The notes under the pieces: model-generated
What the model was told of the DNA's origin: nothing
What the model saw: the letters and a program-made list of their open reading frames with translations, nothing else
Databases searched by the model: none
Translations under genes and position numbers: made by a program
DNA from: Pezicula radicicola
Lineage: Eukaryota; Ascomycota; Leotiomycetes; Helotiales; Dermateaceae
Reading direction: 5' to 3'
DNA: 64,000 nucleotides
NCBI GenBank assembly: GCA_003008705.1
Contig: PDUO01000001.1
Location: 1,915,694-1,979,693 of the forward strand
Shown here: piece by piece, positions 12,014 to 23,229 of the stretch
How the letters are laid out: each line of letters starts with the position of its first letter
Position numbering within the stretch: position 1 is the first letter of the stretch

Positions 12014-14237
12014 CTATTCTCTCAAAGGAGTCAACTCAACCCGATCACGTGTCCCCAAAAAGTTTCTAACAACCTCAGCAAGCATAAAATCACTACCATT
12101 CGCTCCTGTAATCCCAATGCAAGCTGGTAACCATTCCTCTGCCTTCGTAACTCGCGAGATGTACGAAGTCTTACCGACTGTTATAGATTAGTCAATAAAA
12201 TCATGGATAGCATGATATTCTAACATAGACTCACCAGGAACAATAATCTCCGGCGCCTTAGCATAAGGAGAAAGATCATAGAAGAAAGATTCAGTACTAG
12301 TGGGTTTCTGTGGCCCAGCTGGATGTTTATCGCGATAATCAGGCTGGCCGTATGTCCAAGGGGTTATGAGAATTATGTCTGAGCGGCCATCTGTCGAAGG
12401 AGGAATGATGTTTTTATCGTACCAGGTTCGAAATGTATGCAGTAATATCAAGCCTTTTTCTTGATCTTCTGGTGTTACGGTAGGTAGGTATTCCCTATGT
12501 GTGATACTTTTAGAAGCTTGTAATTTTAATTTCAAAATAAACTTACGTTTTGAATTGCAATTGAGGATTCAGCAGAGGTGATTTCCCGTAGGTGCTTTGG
12601 TAGTCGTGGAGAAATTGTTTCAAAAAGGAGTTCCATTGGTCCGAATCTGCTACCCATTCAAAGACATGCTCGAGGTAAGCTTGAAGTGATAAATCTGTAT
12701 CCACAGGCTTTGTCAATTGCCAGATATTTTCCAGATCTATTGGTGTTCGCTGGACATCTAGGTAGGTTTCGAGATCAGCGATGAAGCTCTCAAACACCGC
12801 TTGGGACTCCGGATGAGCAACTGGCCAATATTGTTCTGGGTATAGGATGGTTTTAGGTTTCTGTTTCATGGGTTTAGTATCTCGGTTGTGCGTGAAAGAA
12901 GAGCTACTATTGATACTGCTCACCTTGGTGCTGAAAGTATTAGATGCGGAGCCATAGAGTGCCTTGGCAAGAATAGCAGAAGAGCGTGCATCTCTAGCAA
13001 AACCACCGACTGTGTCAAATTCACTAACATCGAATCATTAGTAATGAAAATTAAAAATGAATACATGGTGCTTACCTGGAGTAAGGTATGATACCTTCAA
13101 TCCCAGAAGCATTCAAAGACGGTCTCATACCAAAAATTCCCTGGGCAGCAGCTGGTGCTCGAATGCCTCCTAAAGCTGCTCGGAGTGTTATCGTCGAACA
13201 TCACAAAAAAGTGAAAATACATACTATCAATTCCAATGGCGAAGTCTAACCATGGATAGGACGCTACAGCAGCAGCGCTTCCAGCACTACTGCCATTCGT
13301 TCTCTGATATCCATCGGCAACAGGGTTGAATGGGGCATGGTAGTCTATCCAGTCCCCGGTTGACCATTCGGAATCGGCAAACTGTGTGGTTTTTGTTTTC
13401 CCGACGATTACAAAACCTTGGTCTAGTAGCTTTTGTACCACAGCGGCATTTTTGCTTCGTGGACCATATAGCTGTGCGTAGGCGCGAGAAGAAGCCCCTG
13501 TACGTAGTCCTTTTAGATCAATCATATCCGTGATTCCTATTCGTAGTCCCGCAAATGGTTTTTCTTTAGTATGAGAGAAGTACAAACGAGAAGGCACGGC
13601 AATCGTTAAGGAGGATGGAAATGTCTCGCCGTACGCAGCAGCATTCAAGGATTGGTACCTGTAAAAAAGCAAATCAGGTTCGGTCTGCAAAAGGATCTGA
13701 TCAACTCACTGGAATGCATCATGTCCCGTCTGAACCGTAGAAACGATAAACGCTCCAGCTGTATCTGGATACAGCCTATAGGCCGCGTGGAGCTTTCCAT
13801 TTCTGAGGAAGTAAGGGCCCTCGGGAGATGCAGAATGGCGTGAAACCCGGACGGGGTATATACGTTGATTTCCTAGCTTTTTGAGTAGCTTCTGTGTGTC
13901 TGGGTTTATGGTGACATTGGGTAGTAGTAATTCTTCGCTGTCGAATTGCAAGACGATGTTGAGTAAGAATTGCTTAGACCAAACATCATCGCAATCCTCG
14001 AAACGTCTAGTGACACTTTTGAGAGAGGTTCCTGTTATATAAGCTACTCCAAATTGGAAGACTGTGCAAGGTTGGTCTTCCTGGCCACTTCCAATTGATA
14101 GCGTAGGCTATGGTGTGCAGGAAGTCAGATTCATTCACGTATGGGAACGGAATCTTGATGTCGCATACCTCTGCTACTTGACGCATGTAATATGCGATAT
14201 CTCCCAGTTGGACCACAGTGGAAGTGGTCATGTTCAT
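12014..14237 (-). CDS. Arp1-type amidase-signature protein, probably catalytically dead
   Basis: Seven exons on the minus strand (14169-14237, 13710-14107, 13225-13658, 13076-13175, 12547-13023, 12235-12494, 12014-12177) give an uninterrupted 633-residue protein. Introns are 40-61 nt and all phases agree; the acceptor of exon 6 could also lie 12 nt further upstream. The architecture matches the secreted amidase at 23.2-25.6 kb: an N-terminal region ending [13 protein letters not shown], then the amidase-signature domain. The family uses a Ser-Ser-Lys triad. Here the lysine position is Thr199 (GITDMID instead of GIKDIYD) and the nucleophile is Gly304 (DTLGGIR instead of DTGGSIR), while the cis-serine S280 (GSSAGS) remains. 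No alternative acceptor restores the nucleophile. No signal peptide is evident. A role without amide hydrolysis is inferred. Confidence 0.85.
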
Positions 14238-15299
14238 TTTGGTGGCTATTTGTGAGGTTCAGAAGATGGAGATGGATAAGCTGAGGCAAGATGATGCACT
14301 ATAAACAGATGCTGTGGTTTCTAATTGCTCCAAAAATGGTCCCTAGAGAATAAAGAAGGAGCGAGGAACTGGTCCGGAAGATGTTTTACGCGACTACTAG
14401 CCGCCTGTCGAATGAGACAGGATGGAGTTCGCCTGCATGCAAGTCGAAGCTTCCTGCACTGTATCAAGAGATTTGGGGCTAATAATCAGTACCTAGGTAG
14501 ATAAAATTTATGAAATGAAAAGAAATGAAGCAAAAATAGTCAATTTGCTACAGCGACACAACTCTACCGAACAGACAAGACCTACGTGACTCGTTACTAG
14601 AATGCTATTTTTACTTGAGATTTTCGATTATCTGTATTTTAGATTTCAACAATAATTACTCTTACATTATTTTCAGTTTCACTCAACATCCTCAAGTCAA
14701 TAATTTAGCCGAGCAAAAAGGGGCTAATGAAAGTCATATGTTGTGTCCTCAATGCTACTCAATCCGCATAATATCTCAAGATAACACATAAAGGAGGTAC
14801 GAATAGCCTTTCTGTTCAAAAAAGTAAGTGAAGTGTTGATTCATAAAAGCAAAGCAAAGTGATCTATTATGAAAAGCAACGCGAATTACTTACTAATCAC
14901 AATAGAAGAAAAAAAGTCCTCGCTAATCCATCGTCGCAATTTTTCTCTTCGACCAGAAACTTATTATGATTCATCAATGTCCATCAAAATGACAAATCAG
15001 AATCAAATTTCCCCATAAACACCGCCGTAAGAAAGAGAAGAAAACTTCAATATGCCACCATTACCATCCATCATCCATCATCCATCATCGAAAAGAACGA
15101 AAAAAGGAAAAATCCAAATCCCAGAAAGACTGATGGTTTATTCGAGAAGTGGCGGATCCTTTTGAAAGAAAATAAAAATTAGTTTTAAATCTTAATAGAA
15201 AATTCTCATAAATAAGAGAAGGAAGGGAAAGAAAGGAATCTTACTTATCGATGATGAAGAGAATGTTGTGTAACTTGTGTTATGTGCTAAGAAAGTCAC
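14238..15299. other. Intergenic region
   Basis: Promoter side of the pseudo-amidase and 3' side of the small secreted protein gene. A/T-rich, with no supported ORF. A segment at about 14550-14585 (CCGAACAGACAAGAC core) repeats one at about 11650. Confidence 0.5.
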
Positions 15300-16092
15300 T
15301 CAAATAGCAGCAACCATTACAACACCAACAAAACCAACAGTTCCAAGAAGACCCAGACCCTTGATACCGAAGAGTTCGAGACTTGCATCGGCGAGGGATG
15401 AGGCTGAAGATGTTGGTCCGGTGCACTTTTATTAGAATGTTAGTAAGGTCTTTTGATTTGGATTGAGGGGGGGGGTTAAAAGGAGGAGGAAATGTTGAAG
15501 ATGGGGTTTTAGAAAGGATATTTCCTTGGTGGTCGATCTGGGATTTGGGGTTGAGAAGAGAGCGATGTAATGGAATGTTGAATATAGGTAAAACACCTAT
15601 TACAAAAGCACCCAATTGACAACTCTGTCAAGTATATCATATAAAATTAAAATATCAGTAGATATAAAATATGAAATAAAGGCTTACAGGAGGATCAAAA
15701 GGACTACTAGAGCACATAGGCGTCTCTGCCTTACGCTTCATTAGACCCCACAGGTTCTTAGCACGACGTGGTTCCAATTCCTTAGCTTCAACTAAACCAG
15801 CTCCAATTACGCCAGCAGGAATAGAAGCAGAAGCAGAGTGAACCAAACCGGGAACGAAAATGGAGCGTGGAGCGGAGTGTAAAGCGGTACGTGGGGCCTT
15901 GGTACCGGCAACTGACTTGGCGGATTCGGATTCAGAGCGGATTGCGACAAGTTGAGCTGGTGTGAGCATGTGGATTTCGGTTGTGGAGAGAGTGCGACGG
16001 AAGAGGGTGTTTGGAGCGGGGATACCGTTGACGGCGGTGAGGATTGTGAGGGCCATTACGGCGATTAGGGTGAGGACTTGGAAGGTCTTCAT
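15300..16092 (-). CDS. Small secreted protein with Kex2-like sites and hydrophobic C-terminus
   Basis: Exons 15688-16092 and 15300-15425 (GTAAGC donor, AAAG acceptor, 262-nt intron) give 176 residues. The N-terminus is a clear signal peptide (MKTFQVLTLIAVMALTILTAVNG followed by IPAPN). Dibasic sites follow at LFRR, EPRR and KRK, which Kex2-type proteases commonly cut. The last 20 or so residues (GLLGTVGFVGVVMVAAI) are hydrophobic and preceded by small residues (SSASSLADAS), the pattern of a GPI-attachment signal or a membrane tail. Only two cysteines are present. No family is recognised. It lies between the pseudo-amidase and the FMO. The long intron is the weakest part of the model. Confidence 0.65.
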
Positions 16093-16975
16093 TTTGACGA
16101 TTGGAGTGGAATTTGCGGTGAGTTGTATGTTAGCTGGTAGTTGTTAGTTTGGCTGTGGTGTGGAGATTGTGGATTGGATGGTTTTGTAATGAAGTTTTGG
16201 GTCGTTGTGTTGTGCAGATTGTTGGCTGTGGACGTAGAAGGGATAGAGTTAACTTACCATGAAAGAACTGTGAAAAAACTTTGAGGGAGGGTGAGCTGCG
16301 GAGAATGTTATTGACACGTTCTGTGCGTTAAATTGGGAGGTTGTGATGTTGATTAGAAAGTTGAAAAGAAGATGAAGAAGTATTGGTTGTGAAGTTGAGA
16401 TTGAGAATGGTGAATATGCTGGACTGTGATATTGATGGGGTGCGAAGAAGGGAGACAATTTTCCCTATTAGGTATTTCTGGGGTGAGATGAAGATGGAAA
16501 GGAAGATTGACTTACTTTGATTATGTGTTTTGGTGTTGGAAAGGGATGGGAAAGAGGTTGAAATTCAAGATGCTAGAAAGAAGAAGAAAGACGGACCCCT
16601 TATATATGTGCTTGCTATCCAAGTAAACTCACCATCTATGTTGAAGTCAGTATTTCTCGAGTCACATGAACTTGCTGCGAAGTATCCCAATTCACCATTT
16701 CTTTGAAGCACATAGACAGACCCTAGCTACCATATTCGCAGTGGTCTAGAAAACCTTCAGAGTCTATTGAATGATATGAAGTGATAGTTTATTACTGGCT
16801 TGCTTAATCTCAGACACTTCAAGGTGTAGGCATGACAACCGAGATTCCAATAACACGCGCAAGTAGGCTAATCTCTCTTCCAAGAATACACATGCTTGAA
16901 TTTGTTTGAATTACTCACAAGTATAAAATGTAAGTCATATATTCTGAATTCTCATCTATGCCGGCGAGGTCTATC
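16093..16975. other. Intergenic region
   Basis: Upstream of the small secreted protein gene and downstream of the FMO gene; T/G-rich near the secreted gene. No convincing ORF. Confidence 0.5.
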
Positions 16976-19598
16976 CTAACGCGTAAATACGCTCTTGAGA
17001 ACATAATCCTTATTTGGGCCTTTAACAGTATATTCCATCTTCCAAGTTTCTAAGGAAACACCCTTGAAACGGAACTCATACTCGACCTCATAATTATCTG
17101 GAGTGCACCAATGACTCGCTGTAGCTCGCCAGCCTTGCCCTTGTTCTTTTGGTGGAAGGAATTTCAGATCGTGGAAATGGTAATCGATAGTAATATTGTC
17201 GTCTGGCTTGACAAACCAGACGCTGAGCACATCCTTACTTGAGCCGCTGCCATCTCTTGCTTCTACGTAACGATGTGCATACCTAGTACGAGTCAGTGTG
17301 TGTTACCAGCGTACTCTGGACAAATCAAATATGTCCTACCTTTTCTTTGCTATCGTCTCCCACCCTGCTTCAGCCCTGAACTTTCCTTCTTCCACGTAGA
17401 GATATTCCATATCAAATTCGGAGTCAGTGGGTGGCCTTGGCAGGAACTTTGAAGTCCCGTTGAAATCCCCACGGCATGAAGGCTCAGGACTAATGTGTGA
17501 TCGGACGACTTTCCAATCTCCCTGCAAAGCTCGAAAGACAGCTCTAGCCAAAAAGCCTCCAGTTTTGGTCTTCTGAGGGTCGAGTATAGTTCTCTCTATT
17601 TCCGCAAGAGCCGGGCTGGAGGACTTTGGGTCGGCTACGTACCGCTGAGGAAGCACAATCCAATTCAGTGTACCTTGAATGGGAGATGGTATGCGTGGGA
17701 TTCGTAAGATCTAATAGTGGTAGGTGTCAGCTGATTTGAATTTCTGCGTTGGTTTGGAAACTCAGGCACACTAGAAGGCCACCCTTCGAAACAAACCGCG
17801 AGAAAGTTGTATTACCTCTGCGAAAGATTCCATTAAGTAAGCGTAATCGCCCATTGGGAATTGTGCCAGACGATCTGACGTTCTAAGCTGGACCACTTTA
17901 TTCCTTGTGTCATCTACTTTCAAAGATGCAATAGCTTTTTCGTCCTGCGTCCATAAGTTCCCAAGAAAACGAGCTTGCATCTCCATGACACCCCAATACG
18001 GACTTCTATAAAACCCGACAAAGCCAAGCGAGGGAATGTTGCGGTGGACGGTCGAGTGGACATCCAAAGCCAATGGAAACTCACTAGAAGAGCTGTCATA
18101 GCCGAGCGTTTCCAAGATCTGATTGTCGAAGAAACTGAAAGATGGAGCAGCTTCGAAACCGGTTGCAAAAACAATTGCAGCAACATCATCCATTGGTACC
18201 TCCTTCCCTTCATCTTCGATGATTACGGTGTTAGGACCTCCTCCTCCAATTAACTTTCCTCTGTGGGTGACTATCCTTTTCGAACGGACGAATTCTGTGT
18301 AACCGTCACTGCATGCAAGCCATGCTTGCTTGGATCTAATATCCCCTTTCATACTCAAATTGTCATCTCCTATTTCGGTCTGGTCAGTGCCAATGTACGT
18401 GTTCATGAAGTTATTGGTAATTTTGGCTGCTTCTGGGGTAATGTGACCAGAAGTATTTTGAATTGGTCCAGCTGGTCTCCAATCTAAATTATACATGATA
18501 AGATCGAGTGGCAGGAAATTGGGTGAAGGATTTTGAACCTAAATCAATATTAGCTTGTGTCAGGATGGAACTCTTTTTGGTTACGTCGTTGTGTTCGACA
18601 TTAAGGGCCATGGCACCGTCAGCCATGTCCATACTAGTCCTCGCAACAAAACTACTAGCTGGAGATGCGAAACGATTGAACCTACCTTTTCTGCGCTATC
18701 ATCACCCCAGTTTGTAGTCGGTTCTGTTGGAAAGAAGAGTGGCATCACCCAGAAGGGCCGTTGGACGATATTATGGACCGTGTAGGTAGTTGGGAGAGTT
18801 TTTGGCCCTGGCGAGTTCTCCGCAGAAGAGAGTTGAAATGCTATAGATGCAGCAGTTTCAACTCCTGACATCTGTCCACCAACGACGACGATCTTAGTCC
18901 CTTGGACGATGTTTCTTGTAATCTTTTTGAGATCCCGAAGCTCAGAACTGTGGATGACAGGGACGTTCGGATTTCCTGGTTCGGTTTGAGTTACTCAAAC
19001 CAATGCAATGACCGAGATTAATTACCTTCCAAGTCTGACGGGACCTGGGGTAGCTTTGGCTTCCCAAAAAATCCCGATGCGATAATGACATGCTCAAACT
19101 CGTGAAGGGTCTTCTTGTGGGTCTTTTCATCTTGGACTTCAACCTTCCAGGCAGGGCTGTGAACCATTGAATTAGGATGAGGATCTCAAAAAGTCTCGGA
19201 TCAGATGCTTGCCTCTCTGGGATTTTTTCTCCTTGTGGAGGTTCAGTAATTCGGGTTACTTTGAGACCCGTGAGAATCCGACATCCGGGAGATGATGGCG
19301 GCGACAGGTATGCATTCCTGTATGACTCCAAATACTGGCCGACTTGCCAAGCTTTGGGGAATTGGGGAGTGTCTTCAGGCCAGGCCCAGTCGCTGAAGCT
19401 GACTGTGTGACGGCTCTGGTTGGTACACATCTCCGGATTGACCATACCCTCATCTTTGCGTGATACTGGCCATAATCCACCTATTCGATGATATTTTTCG
19501 AAGATGGTGATCTCGAAGACGTTGGGGTGATCATGAAGCAGTGTTTTTGCAGCAACCAGGCCGGACGGACCAGCGCCAACAATGCAGACCCTCCTCAT
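16976..19598 (-). CDS. Flavin-containing monooxygenase fused to a DUF6314 domain (frameshift in exon 1)
   Basis: Exons on the minus strand: 19026-19598, 18686-18975, 17816-18538, 17340-17710, 16976-17282. The N-terminus has the FAD-binding GAGPSG motif (residues 8-13), then FEKYHRIGGLW. A second dinucleotide-binding stretch VVVGGQMSGVE and the C-terminal FMO motif VFATGFE follow. The last two exons form a separate domain (LQGDWKVVRSHIS, then ASHWCTPDNYEVEYEF, then YTVKGPNKDYV) that matches DUF6314, a known C-terminal partner of fungal FMOs. The exons sum to 3n+2 nt. Within exon 1 the frame shifts near 19185: coding up to SDPRLFE is in one frame and HPNSMVHSPAW onward in another, with no in-phase GT-AG intron between them. 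One missing base would explain it. Otherwise the gene encodes about 754 residues. It is divergently transcribed from the MFS gene. Confidence 0.8.
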
Positions 19599-20631
19599 AG
19601 TGAAGCTTGCGAGATGAAATTGGAAGAAGTGTAGAGAGAAAGAAGATGACTGAGACTGAGAGGTTGTTGATTATTAGTGAGAACTGAGATAGAGCGCGAA
19701 GTCGGCCGCATCACTCGTAAGCAAGCATTGCAAAAGCGGCAGTCAAATACATTTCCTCAACACTATTTGAGTGATTCTGAACATGTACTAAGGTAGCCAT
19801 GAAAGAAGGTTCCATAAAGATCCGCTAGCTCTGCAATCATCAGCTTAACTTTTCGAGCTTGAAGAAGAGTGGAAGTCAGAACCACACATCGTGGTGGTTG
19901 TTAAAGCGGCACATTTGCATTCTCCTTGCGTGATCTTCACCTAAGATTCACGAAAAGACCCGTGACTAGGAAGGAATGTTTTTGAGGATACTTACTTACT
20001 CTCCATCTGCTATGTCTAAAAATATGATTGAAATGGAGGGATCTTGCTCTTATTGTATGTATAGTACTGTACTCCTTTGTTTCAGATCGTTTACAGTACC
20101 TAGTACTAACGCATATACATCACGTGCTAAGTGTTCGGCGATTGAAATTTCTCCGCGAAGCTTGGGTCGGTCGACCTTAATGTAACTCTAAAGCTAAAAG
20201 CCAAAATCAACCTCTTTCAAACCAAAACCTAAGTAATAATCAATGGCCATCCAGCTTCCAGGAAAGTGGAGTCCCAAACCTGCACAACTAATCTTCTGAC
20301 AACTGGACAACTTCGCAATTGGCTTGGTCGGGGGCACGACGTGCGGGGTCGTTGGTATCCTGGGGAAACCCCCTCCGTTACCCTTGTAGATCTGGCATTA
20401 GCGAATGAAACCCCCGAGCAATATGATGACCGGTATGGCTCGTCGGCAGAATATCTCGTACTACGACGCCGTATCGCCGACGAGTTAGTGAGATGGCCTT
20501 AGTAGTACAAAATGTATAGATAAGTGAGTGTGGCGCTCATTTCTTTTACTTACATCCACTTCCTTTCGTCCAGTTTTCTGCACTTCTTGGCTATATAGTT
20601 TCACCTATAACCTATCTGAAGCATCTGCAAA
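19599..20631. promoter_or_regulatory. Divergent intergenic region between FMO and MFS genes
   Basis: About 1 kb between the two divergent start codons, so it must carry both promoters. A G/C-richer island (20300-20500) has an open non-ATG frame and GGTCG/CGGGG-type motifs; it is not called as a gene. One GATAAG motif lies at about 20517. No specific factor site can be assigned with confidence. Confidence 0.45.
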
Positions 20632-22729
20632 ATGGACACGAAAGACTCTGAGGCCATTCCGGGCCATGTCAGCAACGGAAGTGATGATGAGAAGGCCATT
20701 GGGGGCCATGGAGTACACCAGGAGGCTGTGATTCCTGACCCAGATGCCCACCTCAGTGCCGAAGAACGCGCTGCAATCGTATGTTTGATTTCCCTAGCCA
20801 TCTGAATTGATTTGCTAAAGCATGTACAGGACCGAAAGCTATTGCGGAAGCTAGACTGGACTATTATTCCTTGGGTAAACAAACCAATGTTAACCTTGTT
20901 TTTAAATTTATTCGGTAAAGCTAACTTCCTTCTTGATGTGTATTCTATATTTATTGGCCTTTTTGGATCGAACAAACATCGGCAATGCGAAAATTGCTGG
21001 CCTTCAAAAGGATTTGCACAACATGTCGACTGGGAGGTACAATGCGACGCTCTCGATCTTCTTCGTCTCGTATTCCGTTTTTGAACCATTGACAAATGTC
21101 TTGTTAAAACGTCTCCGACCTTCTATCTTTGTACCAATAATCATGTAGGTTATCTAGGGTTATCAGGTTTCTACAGCAATGGAAGCTAATCTTGCTTCAG
21201 GGTTCTGTGGGGCATTACCATGACCTTTATGGGATTTGTTGAGAATTGGTCCGGGTTAATGGCTGCTAGGTAGGTGAAATGAGTAACCTATGTTGAATAT
21301 ATCACCAGGGGACTAAATGCTCTGGCAACAGGTGGTTTTTAGGGCTTTTCGAGGCAGGTCTTTTCCCGGGGATTATGTATTACCTTTCGTGTTGGTATAA
21401 AAGATCGGAATTTGGCATTCGAAGTGTAAGTGATCTGTTGTTGGCCTCTTTTAGTCTGTGGTGTCTTCAGATCCCGGCGGGAGATCATCTACCCACCAAC
21501 CTACCTAGCTGAGCTACTGTCATGAAATGGTCTAGTCTTTTCCTTTTTATTTCCCTTATTGATTTTGTTTCTTCTAAAGATACAAGCATAACTTTTCCAT
21601 ATTGCGCTTTCATCGCCTCATATCGTACTGTTGTCAATGTGCTAACTTCCACAGGCCATCTTCTTCTCGGCGGCTGCCGTGTCCGGATCTTTTGGTGGAC
21701 TACTCGCAGCAGCAATCGAAAACATGGATGGATTGGGCGGAAGACCGGGGTGGGCGTGGATCTTTATCCTGGAAGGAATTTTAACTGTTATTTTCGGTGT
21801 TGGCTCAATCTGGAGTAAGCAACATATTTCTCTATTCTTATACCCTTGAAACACTGCCTGACGACTCCGAGGGCATGTCTCAAGGCTCTTACTCCTGCTC
21901 TTTGAGAGAAACATAGTACTAATTTGTTGAAGTGGTTCACGATTTCCCAGACCTCGCGACGTTTCTTACTCCCGAAGACAGAGCACGTGTGATCCATCGT
22001 CTGAAAACCGACAAACAATCATCTGCTGAGCATGAAGAGTTCAAAATGAAGTATGTCTGGCTTGCCCTCAAGGACTACAAGACATGGCTGGGCATGGTTA
22101 TCTATATGGGCTGCGACATGCCTCTTTATGCTTTCTCTCTGTTTTTACCAACCATCATCTCTCAGCTCGGTTACGCAACGACAAAGGCGCAACTGCTATC
22201 TGTACCCCCATATGCCGCTGCGGCGATTCTTACTATAACAATTGGCTATATTGCTGATCGCACCCGCCAACGTGGTCTCTGCAATATTTGCGTGTCATTC
22301 CTTGGTATTACCGGCTTTGCCATGCTTCTTGGTTCACAAAAACCCGGTGTAAAGTATGCTGGTACATTTTTGGGAGCTCTTGGGATTTACCCGTGCATCG
22401 CGAATACCATTTCTTGGACCTCGAACAACATCGAAGGCGTATACAAGCGTGGCGTAGTTTTGGGGTTCGTAATTGGCTGGGGAAATTTGAATGGTATTGT
22501 CAGTTCCAACATTTACTTTCAAAAGCCAAAGTACACAGTGGGCCACGGAACTGTTATGGCATACATGATTGTATGTCTATTAGGCGGAAGTACTTTGCTG
22601 CACATACTACTGCGGAGAGAAAACGCGCAGAGGAGAGCTGGCAAGAGAGATCACTGGGTGCAAGGAATGAACGAAAAGGAGAGGGAGATGTTAGGCGACC
22701 GGCGGCCCGATTTCATGTACACTTTGTGA
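20632..22729 (+). CDS. MFS permease, anion:cation symporter (Dal5/Tna1) type
   Basis: Seven exons (20632-20778, 20830-20874, 20921-21144, 21201-21269, 21332-21425, 21655-21814, 21933-22729) give 511 residues. Family landmarks are a soluble N-terminus ending [14 protein letters not shown], the loop [42 protein letters not shown], and [15 protein letters not shown] in the second half. The Dal5/ACS family carries organic anions such as allantoate, nicotinate or related carboxylates into the cell. The actual substrate cannot be read. The acceptor of intron 2 is uncertain: the usable AG (20919-20920) adds five residues before the first membrane helix, whereas the family-like spacing would need a cut after CTTCTTG at 20935. 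The gene lies between a divergent FMO and a co-directional amidase. Confidence 0.88.
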
Positions 22730-23229
22730 GATGGACCTGCAGGTCAGCACGGTCAACGAAGTAGAATTTGCGGACTCGTCTACGATTATATTTCTAGCCT
22801 CCATGATACCAAAGAAAATGGAAGGATGAATAAGATATACCTAAGAGCATGTTAGAGTCACGTGTTAGTCGCTTATCACTTTATTATCATTCAAATCACA
22901 TATAGGTTATTTTAATTGAGGCGACCTTCGGTAACTTATCAGTTATCACATTCTTCAAATGTAATATCTATGCAGCAGCTCCTTATCACCGGCTAAATAA
23001 TATCCAAGATAAGAAAACGAAGGATTCATCTCCGATCACGTACGAAGTACAGGTAATATGAGCTGCAAGGTACGCCACGGTCAACACCCTCGGGTTTGGA
23101 CATTGAAATGAAAAATGGGGTTATATTTCTAAGCCTAGGTATATATACAACAATTCCACATATTTTAGTTGTTTCTCCGCAAGAATCATTTTCCTAGACT
23201 TGCTGGCTATTTGAAGCTTGTCGTAAAAA
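22730..23229. promoter_or_regulatory. Promoter region of the secreted amidase
   Basis: About 500 nt between the MFS stop and the amidase start. A TATA-like TATATATAC lies about 90 nt before the ATG (around 23140). No other gene is visible. Confidence 0.45.

Noticed and set aside
12495..12546. Shorter 40-nt version of the last-but-one intron of the pseudo-amidase
   Set aside because: An AG 12 nt upstream in the transcript is also in phase, but the 52-nt intron matches the sizes of its neighbours better.
20266..20502. 78-codon open frame between FMO and MFS genes
   Set aside because: Its start is GTG and no ATG is in frame early; no domain is visible. It was kept only as part of the divergent promoter.
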